Positions 45,078 through 53,861 of a stretch of DNA of 64,000 nt are shown piece by piece (position 1 is the stretch's first letter; every line of letters starts with the position of its first letter). A program made the position numbers and the translations under genes. Source of the stretch: CAXBOO01 sp963977425 (lineage in GTDB: Bacteria > Bacteroidota > Bacteroidia > Flavobacteriales_D > Luteibaculaceae); assembly GCA_963977425.1 (NCBI GenBank), contig CAXBOO010000002.1, positions 186,001 through 250,000 of the forward strand, written 5' to 3'. Under the pieces are notes generated by a model. That model ran no database searches, was not told the origin of the DNA, and worked only from the letters and a program-made list of their open reading frames with translations.

Positions 45078-46002
45078 AGTTGTGGCGTCTTTTTATAGAG
45101 AATAATGGTCGTTGCTTTGACTCTTTATATATGCGCCCTATATATATAGCTGCTACACCAATAAAAAATAATTGTACACCAGTCCCCAAAATAATGGTTG
45201 AAATCAAAGAAGGCCATCCAGCTTGAAAATCAACCACACTCATTTTCAAAAAGAATATTCCTATCACCGAAATTATTCCAACCAAACTCAAAAGCGCACC
45301 TAAACGAACAGCCAATTTTAATGGTAGTTCTGAAAAATCAAAAATAGCATCAAATGCAAGCTGCATTTTACGTTTAAAATTAAACTTACTGGTCCCCGCA
45401 AAACGTTCGCGTTGTTCAACCTCTATGCTTGTATGATGCATAGAAATATGCATAAAAATACCTTCAATAAACCTATTCTGCTCTTTGTAGGCTACAAATC
45501 GTTCCGCAAATTCTCTATTAAACATTCGCATGACAGCAAGTCCTTTAGGTAATTTAAGCCCCGTATATTTGTTTAGTGTAGACCAAAATATTTTTGAGTA
45601 CATTTTATTTAACCACGAATCTCTTTTTTCTTTTCTAACCCCAAAAACCAAATCATAACCCTTTTCCATTTCCGTTATAAATCGGTGAATTTCGTCAGGG
45701 GGATCTTGCAAATCAGGATCCATGTACAACAAATAATCTCCTGCAGCATAAGTAATGGCCGCCGTTATGGCTGCTTGTTTACCATGGTTATATGAAAACT
45801 CCAGCAAACGAATATTAGAATTTCTTTCAATGTTTTTCTTGATTATTTCTACTGTATTATCTGTACTACCATCATCAACAAATACAATTTCATAGGTAAC
45901 ACCAATTTTTTCGAGTTCCTTTTCGGTGGTATCAATAAACGCTTGTATTACTTCTTGCTCAAAAAATACAGGTACACAAAGCGAAAGAGTTTTATTGGTC
46001 AT
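45064..46002 (-). CDS. Membrane-bound GT2 glycosyltransferase (GtrB/DPM-like)
   Basis: 312 residues. The catalytic GT-A domain shows FVDDGSTDNT and DPDLQDPPDE; two C-terminal membrane segments (about 235-255 and 268-290) complete the GtrB/ArnC topology. Such enzymes move a sugar onto undecaprenyl phosphate. With the WecE/PglD pair next door it may charge lipid carrier with the aminosugar; that step is inferred. Overlaps the HAD gene by four bases. Confidence 0.9.
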   Translation of the reverse strand: MTNKTLSLCVPVFFEQEVIQAFIDTTEKELEKIGVTYEIVFVDDGSTDNTVEIIKKNIERNSNIRLLEFSYNHGKQAAITAAITYAAGDYLLYMDPDLQDPPDEIHRFITEMEKGYDLVFGVRKEKRDSWLNKMYSKIFWSTLNKYTGLKLPKGLAVMRMFNREFAERFVAYKEQNRFIEGIFMHISMHHTSIEVEQRERFAGTSKFNFKRKMQLAFDAIFDFSELPLKLAVRLGALLSLVGIISVIGIFFLKMSVVDFQAGWPSLISTIILGTGVQLFFIGVAAIYIGRIYKESKQRPLFSIKRRHNFDEK

Positions 46003-46646
46003 CCTAATGATTCTATTAATTGTTCCAATTCAAAAAAGGAAGTGATTTTGTACTTACAATTTGAATAATCGTTTTCTCTATCAATTAAATAAGCCTGAAT
46101 ACCTAATGTTCTTGCAGGTAATACATCTAACTCTAAAGAATCACCAATATAAAGCATTTCATTTGGAGGAATTCCAATACCATCTATTACCCTTTGATAA
46201 AAAGATAAATCTGGTTTTCTACACTGCAATTCTTCAGATACAAACATCATTTCGAAATTTGTTTGCACCATGTTTGGAAGCCACTCTCTTAAATCTGATT
46301 TAAAATTTGACGCTACAACCTTTGGAAGGTTGATATTCTTTAATGATTTCACATCCTCAAACGCACGCCAAGGTTGATATGTTAACGCTTGAAATAAATC
46401 TTCCTTCAATCCTTCCGTAGGCAAAACGCCAAGATTAAACAACACTTTGCTATTGAATTCAATATAGAATTCACGGGAAGTTCGATCTGGAAATCTGACT
46501 GTTTCGGAAGTTAATTTGTGGACTTTTTTAAGGTCCTTAATTGTAACATTGTAGTCGTGCTTTTGCAGTACATCTATCCAAATCGTCCAAATTGTAGGCT
46601 TATGAATAAGTGTGTTGGCTGCATCAAAAATTAAATAACGTATCAT
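45999..46646 (-). CDS. HAD-superfamily protein with altered catalytic motif I
   Basis: 215 residues, class I HAD with helical cap. Motif III/IV residues are present (RKPDLSFY, IGDSLELDVLPA). Motif I reads FDAANTL: D8 is kept, but the usual second Asp (DxD, the general acid in phosphatases) is Ala. It may thus act on a non-phosphate bond, have very low phosphatase activity, or be structural. Its stop and start overlap neighbours by four and one bases, between an ATP-grasp gene and a GT2 gene. Confidence 0.85.
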   Translation of the reverse strand: MIRYLIFDAANTLIHKPTIWTIWIDVLQKHDYNVTIKDLKKVHKLTSETVRFPDRTSREFYIEFNSKVLFNLGVLPTEGLKEDLFQALTYQPWRAFEDVKSLKNINLPKVVASNFKSDLREWLPNMVQTNFEMMFVSEELQCRKPDLSFYQRVIDGIGIPPNEMLYIGDSLELDVLPARTLGIQAYLIDRENDYSNCKYKITSFFELEQLIESLG

Positions 46647-47632
46647 TAGAATATCAAATGAGGAGTAGATGCATTAATACTTTCATCGTCCTTTTTACAT
46701 TTTGGATATACAACATCCATGAGTATTCTTACGGCCTTACCTTCAATTATCTTGGGTGCGGAAGGTTTTTGTTTCAAAAGATACTCTTCAATTAAATATT
46801 GCACATCACAAAAACCAAATTGGGATCGAATACTATTCGTTCCTGAAATTCTACAGTTAACTTCAAATGGAACTATATCACCATTTGACCTTACTCTAGA
46901 CTGAAGGTTTACAGACCCTCTCAGTTCTCCTTTAGAAATCATCCTCGTCATTATATTTTCTAATGCTATGTCATATTCCTTAGTAACCTCGCAACTAATG
47001 GTAGCTCCATTTTCCAATTCACGATACAATGTAATATGCCCATGAAGTAGCCCTTCCTTTGTAACATAAAATGCGGTTGTAATTTCTGGCCCTTCAATAT
47101 ACTCCTGCAACATATATTCTTCAGGAGATAATTTCTCAGGATTTTCAGGATCCATCAAAATCCCTCGAGATCCTCTCCCTTTACGAGGTTTACCTATAAC
47201 ACGTTTCCAATGATTTGGAACAACCTCACCTGGCAAAACCGTGTCAGCAAAAGGTAATTGATGTTTATTATGATGTAAATAAGTCAAATACTTATCTAAG
47301 TATATTTCACTTATCTCCTTTCCAGATACTGCGATGGGACAAGTAAACCGCTCTTTATTGGCTGCTAAGTAATACGTTTCATAATCTGTGGCGGTCAAAA
47401 TTAGTTGCACCTTTTTTTCGTCCACAATATTCAACATCATTGGAATATAGTTGTCATCAAAAGCAAATGGTGTAACTATAACCTCATCCGCCAAATGATT
47501 TCCTGGACTAAAGCCTACAACATTAGTACCAATGACAAAAGCATCAATACCGGTTTGCCTGATATTTCTTATAATGCCCTGACCTACATTCCCTCCAATT
47601 CCAGTAACTAAAATTACAAACCTTTTATCCAT
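46646..47632 (-). CDS. ATP-grasp ligase (carbamoyl-phosphate-synthase-like)
   Basis: 328 residues. The N-terminal Rossmann-like domain begins VILVTGIGGNVGQGII. The ATP-grasp core follows: RVIGKPRKGRGSRGI for ATP, MLQEYIEGPEI, and the metal-binding end PFEVNCRISGTN. Enzymes of this type form amide or peptide bonds through an acyl-phosphate. In a polysaccharide cluster it may attach an amino acid or amide to a uronic acid or aminosugar; substrate unknown. Overlaps the SDR gene by 19 bases. Confidence 0.88.
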   Translation of the reverse strand: MDKRFVILVTGIGGNVGQGIIRNIRQTGIDAFVIGTNVVGFSPGNHLADEVIVTPFAFDDNYIPMMLNIVDEKKVQLILTATDYETYYLAANKERFTCPIAVSGKEISEIYLDKYLTYLHHNKHQLPFADTVLPGEVVPNHWKRVIGKPRKGRGSRGILMDPENPEKLSPEEYMLQEYIEGPEITTAFYVTKEGLLHGHITLYRELENGATISCEVTKEYDIALENIMTRMISKGELRGSVNLQSRVRSNGDIVPFEVNCRISGTNSIRSQFGFCDVQYLIEEYLLKQKPSAPKIIEGKAVRILMDVVYPKCKKDDESINASTPHLIF

Positions 47633-48453
47633 TGATACAATGCTAATAAATCTTTCTTAAAATTTCTAGAGCCCGAAACAAAACCAATGCTTTGCTTCGT
47701 AAATTCATTATTATACTCAAACGAAGGATCTTCATCGATCCCCTCATACTGTATACTAACTTCGCACAATTCCTCAATAATGTCAGCCGCTTCTCGATTA
47801 TTAATAGAAACTGATTCTACACCTAATCCAATTATATTAAGGGAAGTTTGTGACGCAGTAATTAGATATTGAACAGCTTCATCTACATGAAGATAATTTT
47901 GTCGTCTTGAGCCATCACCATAAAGTATAATTTTTTTATTTTCTATGGCTTGAAGAATCATTCGAGGTAAAAATGTAGATAGTGACATGCCTTCGCCAAA
48001 AAGTGATGAAAACCTTAATATTGCATACGATGACAATTGGCGAACATAATACTCTCCCCAATATTTGCTCTGGGCATATGGATTAGTAGGGCATATTGCA
48101 CTATTCTCAAAAATAATTTCCGGTGTAGAATCATAAACCGAAACACTTGAAGCATATACAAAACGCTTACAGGGCAATGCGCACAGTTCTTTGGTTAATA
48201 AAACATTGGATTCGAAGATATCTTTTTCAATTTCACGTCCAAATCCCACACGTGCTGCCAAATGAAAAATAACGTCAAACTCAGGTAAATTAGATAATTG
48301 TGCGCGACCAACGGCTTTTACGTTTACACTATTTAATTCTAGGAATGGTTTATTGTTTTCTAATACCCAAATTTCGGTATCCGTCTGCACAAATTGCCTT
48401 AAAAGCGCACCACCCAATAATCCACTTGCACCAGTAATAAAAACACGAGTCAT
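47614..48453 (-). CDS. NAD-dependent epimerase/dehydratase (extended SDR)
   Basis: 279 residues from the ATG giving MTRVFITGASGLLGG, the normal SDR beginning. A start 51 bases upstream exists in frame but adds residues that overlap the older gene remnant. Motif GASGLLG and catalytic YAQSK (YxxxK) are intact. Acts on a nucleotide sugar. The ATG shares a base with the stop of an upstream coding remnant (TAATG), a scar of former translational coupling. Forms a module with the ATP-grasp and HAD genes. Confidence 0.88.
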   Translation of the reverse strand: MTRVFITGASGLLGGALLRQFVQTDTEIWVLENNKPFLELNSVNVKAVGRAQLSNLPEFDVIFHLAARVGFGREIEKDIFESNVLLTKELCALPCKRFVYASSVSVYDSTPEIIFENSAICPTNPYAQSKYWGEYYVRQLSSYAILRFSSLFGEGMSLSTFLPRMILQAIENKKIILYGDGSRRQNYLHVDEAVQYLITASQTSLNIIGLGVESVSINNREAADIIEELCEVSIQYEGIDEDPSFEYNNEFTKQSIGFVSGSRNFKKDLLALYQWIKGL

Positions 48454-48605
48454 TAAATAGCTTCTATTTTTTTCACCCTTGAATAAAATTCGCCATTTTC
48501 CCACCCCATTTCACCAGCTTCTATCCAAGGACGTTCTATCATTTTATTCAGAAAATCATATTCCCAAAGACCTGGATTATCATTTTTTTTTAACCAATAA
48601 ACAAA
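48453..48605 (-). pseudogene. C-terminal remnant of an unrecognised gene, coupled to the SDR gene
   Basis: Read on the minus strand, a 50-codon frame follows an in-frame TAG and ends in TAA overlapping the SDR start (TAATG). The sequence looks like genuine protein, rich in Trp, Glu and Gly (LWEYDFLNK, then ERPWIEAGEMGWENGEF), with no proper start or ribosome-binding site; only an internal ATG at codon 22 exists. I do not recognise the family. It is most simply the end of a gene that lay upstream of the SDR and was deleted when the membrane protein gene was joined on. Confidence 0.6.
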
Positions 48606-48623
48606 CTATTTACGCTAGTAATA

Positions 48624-50222
48624 TTATTTTACAGTAGGATGAATAAATAACAAGTTTGTGTTTTGTAATGAATCTATTTCTATAGAATTAATGCATTTAA
48701 AATTCTTGTATAAACTATCTGTCCATAATGGGGAGTCATTTTCAAAAGAAAATATTTTTTCTGAATACAGAATACCTGTATTGCAACCAAAGTAATTTTC
48801 ATAATTTGGTATTGAATGGACTGAAGATGGATTTGTCCAATGCATAATCTTCTTACCTGCCGGAATTCCATATAAATATCCAGCCACTCTATTCACACCA
48901 ATAATAGAGTCACATTGATATTCAAAATCTTCAATTATTGAAATTTTTTCCATTATACTACCAGATGGTTCAACATACAAACCGTTAAACTTAGTGTTTC
49001 CTAAATACTCATGTGTTTGCCTTAAATAATTCTCACTTCGGTATGGTGTATATGAAATGACATAAAAGATTCCTAAAGAAGACACTAAACTAATAAGTGT
49101 TATTTGCCACTGCTTAGTTTTTATATGAGAAATGATAAAGACCATCAATAATGGAGCATAAAAACTATAATTTACTATCCAGTAGGTATTGGTTCCAAAA
49201 ACGCCAGAGATAATCGATAGAGGAATTAGCAACAGCATCCAATTTTTGGATTGGAAAAAGTTATTTATTCCAGAAAGGAATATCAAAAATAAACAAGTGC
49301 TAATTCCTGAATTTAATATATTCTTAGGTGAGTAATAAGCGAATTTATGAAGTGAATAAACCAAAATACAATACCCTAACAAAAGCAAAATATTTGATTT
49401 TGAAAATACTTTATCTTTTCGGAGAAACATAATTTCATATAATCTTCTCACTCCAAAACCGGAAAGCGCAAAAAATAAAAGGCAAGCTATAAACGTCACA
49501 AAATTACCAACTTGATCCGTGACAGTATGACTATTATCCACACCTGTTTCAGATCTAGTATAATCCATCAGATTTTCTATTGCTCCTAGTATAGAAATTC
49601 CTAAAAAATCAAATAAAAATACAATCGCTATGAGACTTACAATTGCCCAATACATGAGTTTCTTTGATAATTTCATAAAAAACAATAACAACACAGGTAA
49701 ATAAATAATAGCACTTACTTTCCCCATTGTAGCCAACAATGCGAAAAACACACTTAAAATGACTAAGATTTTTTTCCATTTATTGCTAGCAACTTCATTA
49801 ATCAACAATGCTAATAAACAGCTAACAGATAAATTCACTGCGGTCCATGAGTTATATGAAATACCAGGACTTAGTAAAAAATAGGCCATAATTACGGATG
49901 GCATCAACACTCCACTCATCCATAACATTTTTTTATCGGGCAATAATTTTTTCACATAAAAAACTGCTACTATAATTACCAGTATATATTGACCTCCTCT
50001 TAATATTCTATAAAACAATGCGCCATTATCGCCTAATCCAAGTTTAATTAATAAATCTCCATATAATATAAATCCCTTTTCATTACTGAAGGATGAATCC
50101 GTAAAAAGCAAATTATAGCTCTCATCTGTAAAATCAATACCTCTTGGCATTATAAAAATTAATATCAGTATTGATACAATTATCGATACAGTACTTAATA
50201 AGTCTTCCTTATCCAATTTCAT
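48624..50222 (-). CDS. Polytopic membrane protein, possible GT-C glycosyltransferase
   Basis: 532 residues with roughly ten to twelve hydrophobic segments. The first periplasmic loop has GIDFTDESYNLLF: acidic residues right after membrane segment 1 are the hallmark of GT-C enzymes that use lipid-linked sugars. A periplasmic C-terminal domain of ~110 residues follows the last segment. No close family is recognised. AT-rich (one 60-base sample at 49321-49380 is 30% GC). Likely a polyprenyl-sugar-dependent transferase in the cluster, but unproven. Confidence 0.6.
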   Translation of the reverse strand: MKLDKEDLLSTVSIIVSILILIFIMPRGIDFTDESYNLLFTDSSFSNEKGFILYGDLLIKLGLGDNGALFYRILRGGQYILVIIVAVFYVKKLLPDKKMLWMSGVLMPSVIMAYFLLSPGISYNSWTAVNLSVSCLLALLINEVASNKWKKILVILSVFFALLATMGKVSAIIYLPVLLLFFMKLSKKLMYWAIVSLIAIVFLFDFLGISILGAIENLMDYTRSETGVDNSHTVTDQVGNFVTFIACLLFFALSGFGVRRLYEIMFLRKDKVFSKSNILLLLGYCILVYSLHKFAYYSPKNILNSGISTCLFLIFLSGINNFFQSKNWMLLLIPLSIISGVFGTNTYWIVNYSFYAPLLMVFIISHIKTKQWQITLISLVSSLGIFYVISYTPYRSENYLRQTHEYLGNTKFNGLYVEPSGSIMEKISIIEDFEYQCDSIIGVNRVAGYLYGIPAGKKIMHWTNPSSVHSIPNYENYFGCNTGILYSEKIFSFENDSPLWTDSLYKNFKCINSIEIDSLQNTNLLFIHPTVK

Positions 50223-50349
50223 TTTGGCTATTTGAATTTCGTGATATTGGCAATAATTTAATGCTCAACAAATGTCTTTGTATTGTATAATGTCTCACAC
50301 CATTTAGCAAATAAATTCGCGAACTTCTATTTTTCGAGAATAAGGGTTT

Positions 50350-51411
50350 CTAACGGTTCCCGGACAGTATTGAATATAGTCTAGGTGATAATCTTAATAG
50401 GATTTTTGCACATATTATGCATATCACAACACACAATGCAGGGCTTATAATAAAAACCAACCACGAGTGAAATGGCAATTCATGACTGATTAAAAAAACT
50501 CCCTTTTTGATGCCTGTTAATAAGGGCTCGTGAAAGGCAAATACAAAAAACGAAAATCCGGAATATCTCCACAATGGATTCGAATGAAGAAATTTCAGTT
50601 TGTCCCATATCAACCATACTGACAGGCACCCAATAAAATTGAATAGTTCATTTCCCCACCACGGAAAGAGTTGAAAGGAATATACTCTGAAATAGGCTTT
50701 CACCAAACAAAATATTAACCACACAAGGGTGATGCCATTCACCCAAGCCTTCGACAACTTATACCGTGCAATGCGCTCATACGAAAATGCAATGGAAGCA
50801 CCAATTGCATAAAACAAAAGGCTCATTCCTTGAAAGGGCAAAATCGGCACATACATTACAACACCGAGCACTACTATTAAGGACAATACGATATGCCATC
50901 GATTCAAAAAATACAGCGGAAGGGTGCAACATACCACCATCACCATCAAATCCCGTACAAACCAAAATTGGTAATTCACGGGGTCTACCAACCAAACATA
51001 CAAGATGTTTGAAAAATTGCTTGTAGGCATTTCTCCGTTCACCAAAGAATGCGTTAAACTGTTGGAATTTAGAATCAACATCAACCCGATTCCTAGAGCT
51101 GACCAAATAAGGTAAGGCACCAACAAACCCTTCGTTCTAGACATTAATTTCGCCTTCCAATTAAACCACGTACCATCAAAACTGGCAAAAAACAAAAAGC
51201 CCGACATCATAAAAAAAGCAGGCACCGCAATTCGGGTGATGCCTTCTCCAAAAAGTGCTTGGATAAACTTCAAAATCGTGCCATTGTGTACAAAACCTGC
51301 CATATTCAACTTAGGTGCAGAGGCGTGTAATACCACCACCAACAACATGCAAAAAAACATGACATTTTTTATTTTATGGCTAAGAGCTGAATGTATATTA
51401 ATGACTGGCAT
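50350..51411 (-). CDS. Acyltransferase family 3 membrane O-acyltransferase
   Basis: 353 residues, about ten membrane segments. Early histidine in LLVVVLHAS and the FMMSGFLFF stretch are typical of the acyltransferase-3 (OafA/ExoZ) family, which adds acetyl or other acyl groups to surface polysaccharides at the inner membrane. The start overlaps the end of the polymerase-like gene by 14 bases. Confidence 0.9.
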   Translation of the reverse strand: MPVINIHSALSHKIKNVMFFCMLLVVVLHASAPKLNMAGFVHNGTILKFIQALFGEGITRIAVPAFFMMSGFLFFASFDGTWFNWKAKLMSRTKGLLVPYLIWSALGIGLMLILNSNSLTHSLVNGEMPTSNFSNILYVWLVDPVNYQFWFVRDLMVMVVCCTLPLYFLNRWHIVLSLIVVLGVVMYVPILPFQGMSLLFYAIGASIAFSYERIARYKLSKAWVNGITLVWLIFCLVKAYFRVYSFQLFPWWGNELFNFIGCLSVWLIWDKLKFLHSNPLWRYSGFSFFVFAFHEPLLTGIKKGVFLISHELPFHSWLVFIISPALCVVICIICAKILLRLSPRLYSILSGNR

Positions 51412-52744
51412 CGTGTTTCAAACTTCTTTTGTAAAAATACCATGCCGGGAAAACGGTAAAAAAATAGAACATGAATTGCTGCGGGGTATAGCCTCTAGAT
51501 ATAACAACATATAGATATGCCGTAGTTAGTACCTTAAAAATAAACAACCAGGGATGCACTTCTGTTAATGTTTGGTCTTTAGAAAATTTACCCGTTTTAG
51601 CAAAAAACCACCCCATAAAAAGAGCCATCATAACAATTCCCCACCACTTGTACATCATGTAATATTCCCCGTAACCTAAAATGGCTTGCCCGTTACCTGC
51701 ATTTCCACTGTTTGGGCGCATGTAAACTTTTTCAATGTACTTTAAATGTTCTCCCGTAGTTTTTTTAGGCCATAATTTTCTTGGGATAGGTGAAACCAAA
51801 GATTGAATAACGGGAGACATGCCCACCGTTGGAAATAATGTTCCTGTATGGAACATCACCAGTCCTGAAGCTTGGAAAGTAGCACTTTCACTCAAGGAAT
51901 ATTCTAAATTACCTTCCAGACTTTGCCCTTCTAAACGAGTAATATCCAAACCACTTCCGTACGATCTGGATTGTTCCATAATACCCATCAAAACCAAAAA
52001 ACCAATACAAAGAAGACCCAATGGAATAATTTTCACTTTTCTATTCCTCGAAAAATACCACGCCGACAAGCAGGCAAATCCCATGATGACCAATCGCCAT
52101 CGAAAGCCCATCGATATGGTCAAACCAACAATTAGGAACATAACAACGCCAAATACAATAATTCCTAACTTCTTTTTTCTATATAAATATACAAACCCAG
52201 GAGCAGACACGATCAAAAAATTAAAGGCATTACCTAAATAGGCATTGAAACTTCCAGCATTGAACAACGCTTCACTCCCTTCTGTTTGAGCTTCCCAGAA
52301 TTGCACGCTCGCCAAGCCCCAAAAACCTTTTAGTACTACGAAACTACCCAAACCTATACCAAAACAAATCCATATTTGTTTTTTAAACTTATTCATGTTC
52401 AGCTCAATGGGCCGACAAATTTTCGCAGGAGTTGCATAATAAGCAACAATGAAACACAAAGCAAACAACAAAGCGCCAGCCCAAGCATATATAAAATATG
52501 GTCGATGATCAATATTTCTCAAATTGGTGTCGTTATCCCAAATGGATTTGATGGGGCCAACTATAGCATAGTAAATCATGACCACAGAAAACATGGTAAT
52601 GGGCGCCCAAAATGCTAACTTCTTTTTGGAGAAAGCATTCGCTATTAAAGGTGCAAAACACAACATCCCCAATACCACGATGAAATACCATTCCATGTCA
52701 TTGACTTGACCCGGATGCGTTTTTAAATGCTCAAAATCAAACAT
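51398..52744 (-). CDS. Wzy-type polymerase or O-antigen-ligase-like membrane protein
   Basis: 448 residues with ~12 hydrophobic segments and a large periplasmic loop (about 260-365) containing MRPNSGNAGNGQAILGYGEYY. Size and topology fit oligosaccharide repeat-unit polymerases. Polymerase and ligase families are hard to tell apart by eye. The start is preceded by an exceptional run of eight G three bases before ATG, in the ribosome-binding position. A -7-like element 40 bases upstream suggests an internal promoter. Confidence 0.75.
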   Translation of the reverse strand: MFDFEHLKTHPGQVNDMEWYFIVVLGMLCFAPLIANAFSKKKLAFWAPITMFSVVMIYYAIVGPIKSIWDNDTNLRNIDHRPYFIYAWAGALLFALCFIVAYYATPAKICRPIELNMNKFKKQIWICFGIGLGSFVVLKGFWGLASVQFWEAQTEGSEALFNAGSFNAYLGNAFNFLIVSAPGFVYLYRKKKLGIIVFGVVMFLIVGLTISMGFRWRLVIMGFACLSAWYFSRNRKVKIIPLGLLCIGFLVLMGIMEQSRSYGSGLDITRLEGQSLEGNLEYSLSESATFQASGLVMFHTGTLFPTVGMSPVIQSLVSPIPRKLWPKKTTGEHLKYIEKVYMRPNSGNAGNGQAILGYGEYYMMYKWWGIVMMALFMGWFFAKTGKFSKDQTLTEVHPWLFIFKVLTTAYLYVVISRGYTPQQFMFYFFTVFPAWYFYKRSLKHDASH

Positions 52745-52747
52745 AAT

Positions 52748-52755
52748 CCCCCCCC
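52748..52755 (-). repeat. G8 homopolymer tract in the ribosome-binding position of the polymerase gene
   Basis: On the minus strand eight G precede ATTATG. In this AT-rich sequence I noticed no other tract this long. It doubles as a purine-rich ribosome-binding site. Such tracts change length by slipped-strand mispairing, so expression could phase-vary. Confidence 0.6.
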
Positions 52756-52782
52756 TTTTCCAACACCTGTAAAATCAAATGA

Positions 52783-52790
52783 CAAAAGTA
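52783..52790 (-). promoter_or_regulatory. Internal -7 element for the polymerase gene
   Basis: Minus strand TACTTTTG is an exact TAnnTTTG match, 38 bases before the start codon. The -33 region lacks a clear TTG. Confidence 0.4.
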
Positions 52791-52838
52791 GTTTTTTAAG
52801 GTCCTTACTACACAGCTCATAAATTTTCATCAACAGGC

Positions 52839-53861
52839 TTAACTTAAGGTTAAGTTTTTACATGCCCCAACAAAATCTTCTAAACGAAATCCTGATGGCA
52901 CTTTGATCGGTTGGCCCATAAAAGTATGTTTGCGATCCATTAGCTTAGTTAAAATTTCAAGGAGATTGTGGTCGTTGAATACATAACCATTTTCGCCTTT
53001 CACAATCAATTCTTTTGCACCACAATTATCTGAAATTAAAACGGGGGTTTCCGCCGCAAGAGCCTCATTTACAACCAAACCCCATTGATCGTAAATGCTT
53101 GGCAGTACCATCCATTGGGCAAGCTGCATAAGTGGTATCATTTCACTTGTATGTACAAAACCTTTGAACTCCACCAAATGACCAATATCTAGTTCATCAA
53201 CCAATATTTCTAATTCTAACTGCAAAGGTCCATCCCCACATAAAAAAAGCTTTGGTGGGTTTTCTACTTTTTCAATCGCTTGGGCAAAAGCCGAAAGAAA
53301 AAATGCATGGTTTTTTTTCTCCACCAAACGGGCTGGAAATACCCAATAATTTTCTTTGGTAATACCTATTGCAGGTTTCCATAGTTTTTCATCGACAACA
53401 TCCCACGGTTTCCCAACGGGCTTCAAAAAATTCAATTGTCTCAAATAGACTTCGCTTTCTTTACCCGCCACCAATGCTCCATGGTAAAATTTCAGGACCA
53501 AACTCTTTACTATTTCTTTCCACCATATCCGTTCAGCATCAGCTGCTCGACTATCGGAAATCAATATTCGTTTTGCTTTTACTAAAGTTGCGGCCAACAA
53601 AATATTCAACATTTCCTTGTCGTACCAACCGCAAATAAAAACTGTTTTAGAAAGGAGATATTGTTTGAGAGTTCCTATGTTTTTAGAATAGGTAACGCGT
53701 TTATATATAGCATTCGGAAATTCAGTTTCCCAAGAGTAAGTAGTGTCGTTTGGCCTAGTCTCAATAATCAAAACCTGCATTTCTTTGGCTAAAGCCTGAA
53801 AACGAGCATGATGGTAAGGTCCTATTTGTTGGATAGCAAAAACAATTTCACGCATTTGCAA
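52839..53861 (-). CDS. Glycosyltransferase family 4
   Basis: 340 residues. GT-B fold; donor-domain motifs FLCGDGPLQLEL, FKGFVHTSEMIP and VLPSIYDQWGLVVNEALAAETPVL with the EX7E pair. The start may be two residues later (MREIVFA). First of a run of six consecutive GT4 genes. Overlaps its upstream neighbour by 14 bases. Confidence 0.9.
   Translation of the reverse strand: MQMREIVFAIQQIGPYHHARFQALAKEMQVLIIETRPNDTTYSWETEFPNAIYKRVTYSKNIGTLKQYLLSKTVFICGWYDKEMLNILLAATLVKAKRILISDSRAADAERIWWKEIVKSLVLKFYHGALVAGKESEVYLRQLNFLKPVGKPWDVVDEKLWKPAIGITKENYWVFPARLVEKKNHAFFLSAFAQAIEKVENPPKLFLCGDGPLQLELEILVDELDIGHLVEFKGFVHTSEMIPLMQLAQWMVLPSIYDQWGLVVNEALAAETPVLISDNCGAKELIVKGENGYVFNDHNLLEILTKLMDRKHTFMGQPIKVPSGFRLEDFVGACKNLTLS

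Noticed and set aside
50223..50349. Frame of the acyltransferase gene stays open ~44 codons beyond its TAG
   Set aside because: The stretch has no protein-like pattern and AT-rich DNA can stay open this long by chance. The family length is already complete.
52835..52860. TTAACTTAAGGTTAAG palindromic sequence at the end of the GT4 gene
   Set aside because: AT-rich with a loop of only a few bases and no T-run; not a credible terminator.
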